IMG/VR virus record: IMGVR_UViG_3300006900_000001
Span: 1 to 52,075 of that record
Strand: one strand, 5' to 3'
Origin: a virus
Length of the DNA: 52,075 nt
In this document: piece after piece, positions 48,306 through 52,075 of the stretch
Layout of the letters: each line of letters begins with the position of its first letter
Numbering within the stretch: position 1 is the stretch's first letter
Made by a program: the position numbers and the translations under genes
The notes under the pieces: model-generated
What the model saw: only the letters and a program-made list of their open reading frames with translations
Databases searched by the model: none
Told to the model about the DNA's origin: nothing

Positions 48306-49400
48306 CTAGTTCAGAAAAACAGCTTCCGCCATTTTATCGGCAATTTCGTTTGTAGGAAGATCTTCTTCCCGAGAACGTAAACATATTTCACGTGTGGTAT
48401 CGCCAATTTTCTCAATTTTTGCGACCATATTTTCCCGGTTCATTTCATGTCCGAACGGGTTTTCACCTATTTGTGCATAATAGGCATAGGCAACAGCAAT
48501 AATACCACCAGCATTCACCACATAGTCAGGTGTATAAATTATACCTTTGTCATGAAGAATCTTGCCGTGCCTGCGTTCTGCAAGCTGATTATTTGCAGCG
48601 CCGCAGATAACTTTTGCTTTAATCTCTGGAATTGTTTTGTCGTTAAGCCCTCCCCCCAGAGCGCAAGGAGCAAATACCTTTACATCTTGTCTATGCAAAT
48701 TATCAGGAGACACAATTTCGACACTGGAAAACTCGCGCTTCGCTCTCTGCAAAGCATCATCGTTAATGTCAGCAAGTACAAGTTTTGCACCAAGCTCATC
48801 CAGATATCGCGCCAAAGAATAACCGACAGCACCTAGCCCTAAAATCCCACATTTGACCCCCGCAAGTTTATCACGCTCGCCAAATGCATTTGTAACATCC
48901 CTGACCGCACAAAAAACGCCTTGAGCTGTAAGCGGGGAAGGATTACCAGAAAGGGGTGATTTATCACTCGGGGGTAGTCCCGATACATAGCTGGTCGAAT
49001 TGGAAATTGAGACCATATCTTCTTCGGTTGTTCCGACATCTTCGGCCGTCACATATAAACCGCCTATCTTCTCAAGCCCTTCCCCAAAAGCCTGCATCAT
49101 TTCGGATGTTTTAGGTTTGTCAGGATTTGCAATTATAACTGATTTGCCCCCGCCAAGCGGCAAGCCTGCAAGTGCTGACTTATAAGTCATTCCGCGCGAC
49201 AGGCGCAAAACATCGGAATGCGCGTCGGCCTCGTTGGTATAGGCATAATATCTACACCCCCCAAGGGCCGGCCCCAGATTGCTATTATGGACTGCAACAA
49301 ATGACAACAGCCCTGTCGCTTTATCTTCCATTCTGAAAATTTTTTCATGTCCATCAAATTCAGTATGATCTGATAAATCGATTTCTGTAACAGCCGTCAT
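48306..49400 (-). CDS. Leu/Phe/Val-type amino acid dehydrogenase
   Basis: The enzyme deaminates a branched-chain or aromatic amino acid with NAD. GPALGGCRYY (44-52), K74 and K86 in MTYKSALAGLPLGGGKSVI, the Rossmann motif GILGLGAVGYSLA (185-197) and CGAANNQLA are all present. Length 364 aa fits leucine/phenylalanine dehydrogenases. Substrate cannot be told. It is convergent with the YjbH gene and follows a terminator. Confidence 0.88.
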   Translation of the reverse strand: MTAVTEIDLSDHTEFDGHEKIFRMEDKATGLLSFVAVHNSNLGPALGGCRYYAYTNEADAHSDVLRLSRGMTYKSALAGLPLGGGKSVIIANPDKPKTSEMMQAFGEGLEKIGGLYVTAEDVGTTEEDMVSISNSTSYVSGLPPSDKSPLSGNPSPLTAQGVFCAVRDVTNAFGERDKLAGVKCGILGLGAVGYSLARYLDELGAKLVLADINDDALQRAKREFSSVEIVSPDNLHRQDVKVFAPCALGGGLNDKTIPEIKAKVICGAANNQLAERRHGKILHDKGIIYTPDYVVNAGGIIAVAYAYYAQIGENPFGHEMNRENMVAKIEKIGDTTREICLRSREEDLPTNEIADKMAEAVFLN

Positions 49401-49653
49401 AAATATCCTTTATTTGTATAAAGGGTATTGTGCAGCATTTTACGCCAAAAAAAAACCGTCTTTAAAAAAAGACGGCTAAGAAGTTTACGGGTACCAGAAT
49501 GGAACTTTGGAAAAACTAACTAAACTACATACTAACTAAACTTTAAACTGTAATCCTTTTTGCGGATTATGTTGTTCTTGTGGGCTCTCTCTAACCTCAC
49601 CCTATATATTCAATTTACATAAAATTTTACGTAAATGCAAGATCTTTTTGCTT
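49401..49653 (-). other. Intergenic region with terminator
   Basis: Besides the stem at 49447-49475 the region is AT-rich without a gene. The promoter of the dehydrogenase must lie in it or close by, but I cannot fix its boxes. Confidence 0.4.
49447..49475 (-). terminator. Rho-independent terminator after the pseudouridine synthase gene
   Basis: The minus strand reads CCGTCTTT-tttt-AAAGACGG followed by nine T. Confidence 0.85.
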
Positions 49654-50652
49654 TTATTTGGAGAGAGATTCAATTAATCCATGTATATCAGAAGGATAGC
49701 CTGATGAAAAACTCATGTCTTTTTTTAGAATCGGGTGCTCAAAGAACAATTCCTTTGCGTGAAGCGCTTGTCTTTTAAATCCGGTAACAACTTCAGTTAT
49801 ATCTTCGTCCCATCCGCCCCTTTTTAATGCGCCTTTTACCGCCGTGGCTTGTGGGCCATAAACAGGATCACCCAATACGGGCAACCCCTTTTCCTGCATG
49901 TGAACTCTGATTTGATGGGTTCGCCCCGTTTCCAGCCTACACTCGACAAGCGCAAAATTGTCTCTGAAAATATCCAGTGTTTTATAATTGGTGACAGCAT
50001 CACGACCACCATATCTTAGGACTGCCTGCTTCATACGGCTTTGCGGGTGACGGCCTAAAGGCTTATTTATTGCCCCGGTTGGTGGCACAGGGACATTCAA
50101 TACTATGGTATGATAAATGCGACCCATTGTTTTTTCCGATAACTGCTCTGACAATCCTTTATGTGCTGCATCATTTTTTGCAACCACCATAACACCGGAT
50201 GTGTCTTTATCGAGACGGTGAACTATGCCTGGCCTTTTGACCCCACCTATCCCTGATAGGCTGTCTTTACAGTGGAATAAAAGGGCATTCACCAAAGTCT
50301 GGTCTGCATTCCCAGCGCCAGGGTGAACAACCAGCCCTGCTGGTTTATTTATAACCAGAAGGTGTTCATCTTCGTAAATGATGTCGAGAGAGATATTCTG
50401 GGCCTGTGGGGTATCATCAACCGCTGCAGGAATACGAACCTCTAAATATGTACCAATATCGTCGCTCAGTTTCTCTGAAGGTTTTTTAAAGACACGCGTC
50501 TCACTTCTTACCTGCCCTTCCAGTATCAGGGCTTTTAACCTTGTGCGCGAAATATCAGGCAAATTTTCTGACAAGACCTTATCCAAACGCTCGTCCAGAT
50601 AGGTCACCGTTTCATCAAGATCAATCCTGTATTTATCAAATGTAGTACTCAT
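49654..50652 (-). CDS. rluD: RluD-type 23S rRNA pseudouridine synthase
   Basis: The start is set at MSTTFDKYRIDLDE, eight bases after the upstream stop; a longer frame would overlap that gene. An S4-like RNA-binding domain (DERLDKVLSENLPDISRTRL) is followed by the catalytic domain with HRLDKDTSGV, whose Asp148 is the catalytic residue. GRTHQIRVHM is also present. Length 332 aa is normal. RluD modifies helix 69 of 23S rRNA; RluC or RluA specificity is the alternative. Confidence 0.88.
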   Translation of the reverse strand: MSTTFDKYRIDLDETVTYLDERLDKVLSENLPDISRTRLKALILEGQVRSETRVFKKPSEKLSDDIGTYLEVRIPAAVDDTPQAQNISLDIIYEDEHLLVINKPAGLVVHPGAGNADQTLVNALLFHCKDSLSGIGGVKRPGIVHRLDKDTSGVMVVAKNDAAHKGLSEQLSEKTMGRIYHTIVLNVPVPPTGAINKPLGRHPQSRMKQAVLRYGGRDAVTNYKTLDIFRDNFALVECRLETGRTHQIRVHMQEKGLPVLGDPVYGPQATAVKGALKRGGWDEDITEVVTGFKRQALHAKELFFEHPILKKDMSFSSGYPSDIHGLIESLSK

Positions 50653-50659
50653 AGTGACC

Positions 50660-51943
50660 TTAATAACAGGGGTTTTCTTTTTTGAATAGCTCTGGAATTG
50701 CGGCAATCCAGATATCTTTTTTATTTTGCGCCTGTTCGGGTGTGGCGTTATCAGCCAATCTGTTTTCCGCCGTGGCGATTAAAACAGTTGAATTGCCAAA
50801 TCTGCTTAGGGATGGGCGCGCGGTCAGTGACAACCCTCTCCCTTCTGAAAAAACATGCTCGCCTGTAATGTCACCTTTTGTATTTAGAAGAATTACTCTT
50901 GCATAGCCTCTCATATTGGAACGGCCTTCACTCTCAACGGGGACGGCTAGCCGTCCGACATCATCAATCAAAATTTCATTGGAATACAGGGCGGCATTAT
51001 CGGACTGAATAAATCTTTCCCATAAAGTTTCCCCGCTTCTATCTAACAAAGTAACCCAGACTGCTTGCTGGCCTTCCGGCAATGGTAAGGCTTTACCAAC
51101 CGCGAAGAGGCGGTCTTTGCCATCTTTTTCTAAAGACAAAATCTCAGCGGCCTTGCCGCGAGGAATAGGCTTTTGCCAGTCCAACGCTCCATTTTGCGTA
51201 AAATGTGTCAGGAGTGCCATATTTCTACTGCCTGAGTACATGTCTCCGCCGAGGTAAAGACTGCCATCTTTTGCCATCACCAATGACTTAATATTTGTCT
51301 GGCTGCCTGTGCGGATTTCACGCTTCCAGATTGTGTCCAGTTTTGAAGACAATTTGTAAAGCGTTGAGAAACTGCTGTTTCGTGAAAGCGACTCCTGATT
51401 AGTTACCACAAATAAGCTTGAGCCATCCCCTTCAATCACATCTGTAACAGATGTTTTGTATCCTTTTTCCAGAAAATTTTTCCTCTGCAACAAGGTTCCT
51501 TTTTCGTTTATAACGGAAAGTGTGGACGAATTATCAACCCTGTCCGCCAAAACATAGGCGCGACTGCCCAAAGTTTTCACGTTACGAATAGATTTAATAT
51601 TGGCTACAGGAAACTCTGATTGCCTGACCAGGCGGCCATTTCTGTCGAATGCTGTAAGGGTTACAGTATTATTATCGCCCTCTTCTCTGTTTAAACCTAT
51701 GACGGTATTACCAAGGGCAAAAACGGCGAGCGCCTCATCATTCTGTGCACTTCCATACATTCTGCGCCAAACAACACGACCGCCAAATGACGGCTTGTCC
51801 AGTCTGATAATTACTTTTCCCGCTGCTTCGCAACCCTGTCCTGACTTCACCTCATTGTCTTGTGCATAAGAAGCGGATGACGCCAGATAAAAAGTAAAAG
51901 CAGCCGCATAAATAAAAAACAAAATATACTCTGAATATTTCAT
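50660..51943 (-). CDS. Secreted beta-propeller-like protein
   Basis: A signal peptide is likely (about 1-27, ending ASYA). The 427-aa product has about six to seven repeats of a beta-blade kind, with motifs like SLYLGGDMYSGSRN, WVTLLDRSGETLWERFIQSD and WIAAIPELF. It is encoded just upstream of rluD. A single cysteine pair exists. Role unknown; periplasmic scaffold or binding protein is plausible. Confidence 0.65.
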   Translation of the reverse strand: MKYSEYILFFIYAAAFTFYLASSASYAQDNEVKSGQGCEAAGKVIIRLDKPSFGGRVVWRRMYGSAQNDEALAVFALGNTVIGLNREEGDNNTVTLTAFDRNGRLVRQSEFPVANIKSIRNVKTLGSRAYVLADRVDNSSTLSVINEKGTLLQRKNFLEKGYKTSVTDVIEGDGSSLFVVTNQESLSRNSSFSTLYKLSSKLDTIWKREIRTGSQTNIKSLVMAKDGSLYLGGDMYSGSRNMALLTHFTQNGALDWQKPIPRGKAAEILSLEKDGKDRLFAVGKALPLPEGQQAVWVTLLDRSGETLWERFIQSDNAALYSNEILIDDVGRLAVPVESEGRSNMRGYARVILLNTKGDITGEHVFSEGRGLSLTARPSLSRFGNSTVLIATAENRLADNATPEQAQNKKDIWIAAIPELFKKENPCY

Positions 51944-51992
51944 GACTTTACTCTATCATTTTCTGAAAAGGGAATATAGAGTCACAGTTGTT

Positions 51993-52075
51993 ATGTCACA
52001 TATTCTTTTAGCAGAAGATGATAGCGCTATGCGCGATTTTCTAAAGCTTGCCCTCGAGAAGGCCGGCTTTACAGT
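51993..52075 (+). CDS. cpdR: CpdR-type single-domain response regulator, 3' end beyond window
   Basis: The 27 visible codons read MSHILLAEDDSAMRDFLKLA and LEKAGFT. The ILLAEDD-MR-FL-ALE-AG pattern is the start of a receiver domain and matches CpdR, the alphaproteobacterial adaptor for ClpXP proteolysis in the cell cycle. E-D-D (8-10) is the acidic pocket. Divergent from the beta-propeller gene. Another receiver protein is possible since only the first strand and helix are seen. Confidence 0.7.
   Translation, partial: MSHILLAEDDSAMRDFLKLALEKAGFT

Overview
The window is a piece of an alphaproteobacterial chromosome carrying one apparently complete prophage. The host group is suggested by the start of a CpdR-type response regulator at the right edge, a GcrA-type domain carried by the phage, and the host gene types (PyrE, NadK, GlpK/GlpD, an RTX protein, a YjbH-family protein). 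GC content looks moderate by eye. I cannot name a genus.

Left host part (1-3305): a leftward pair of translationally coupled small genes (the first cut by the window edge), a divergent S24-like regulator that lacks the expected catalytic dyad, then pyrE, nadK and a tRNA-Phe(GAA) gene. The tRNA 3' end is the integration site. A 22-bp core (3287-3308) is repeated at 40912-40933 and defines attL and attR of a prophage of about 37.6 kb.

Prophage (about 3287-40933): a P4-type tyrosine integrase lies next to attL. A leftward late block (24426 down to 4659) reads terS, terL, portal, minor head protein, a small cassette with tRNA-Trp, scaffold, capsid, connectors, tail tube, a tail chaperone pair with a -1 frameshift site, tape measure, distal tail and fibre genes, holin, an exonuclease, GH24 endolysin and Rz/Rz1. 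This is a siphovirus plan. A leftward early block (30692 down to 25379) reads a conserved phage protein, a RuvC-like resolvase, a DnaB helicase, an O-like initiator with iterons inside its gene, a GcrA-C-terminal-like protein and a LexA-HTH protein just before the late block. The repressor gene (31129, rightward) is followed by a lipoprotein gene and a coiled-coil membrane protein gene. Mirror-image promoters PL and PR each hold a TCTC-N5-GAGA operator in the spacer. The rightward block from PR carries a Rad52-type annealing protein, a PD-(D/E)XK exonuclease, SSB, a DUF968-like HNH protein, NinB, a repeat-rich protein, many ATGA-coupled small genes and an excisionase-like gene beside attR. In the excised circle xis and int would be adjacent and co-directional.

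Right host part (40934-52075): an RTX calcium-binding protein, glpK and glpD, a YjbH-family outer-membrane protein, a Leu/Phe/Val-type dehydrogenase, an RluD-type pseudouridine synthase, a secreted beta-propeller-like protein and the start of cpdR.

The most unusual points are the stand-alone GcrA-type sigma-interacting domain, the tRNA-Trp moron-like cassette enclosed by terminators, the row of stem-loops at 25035-25276, the iterons inside the initiator gene, the in-spacer operators, and the lysogeny genes downstream of the repressor.
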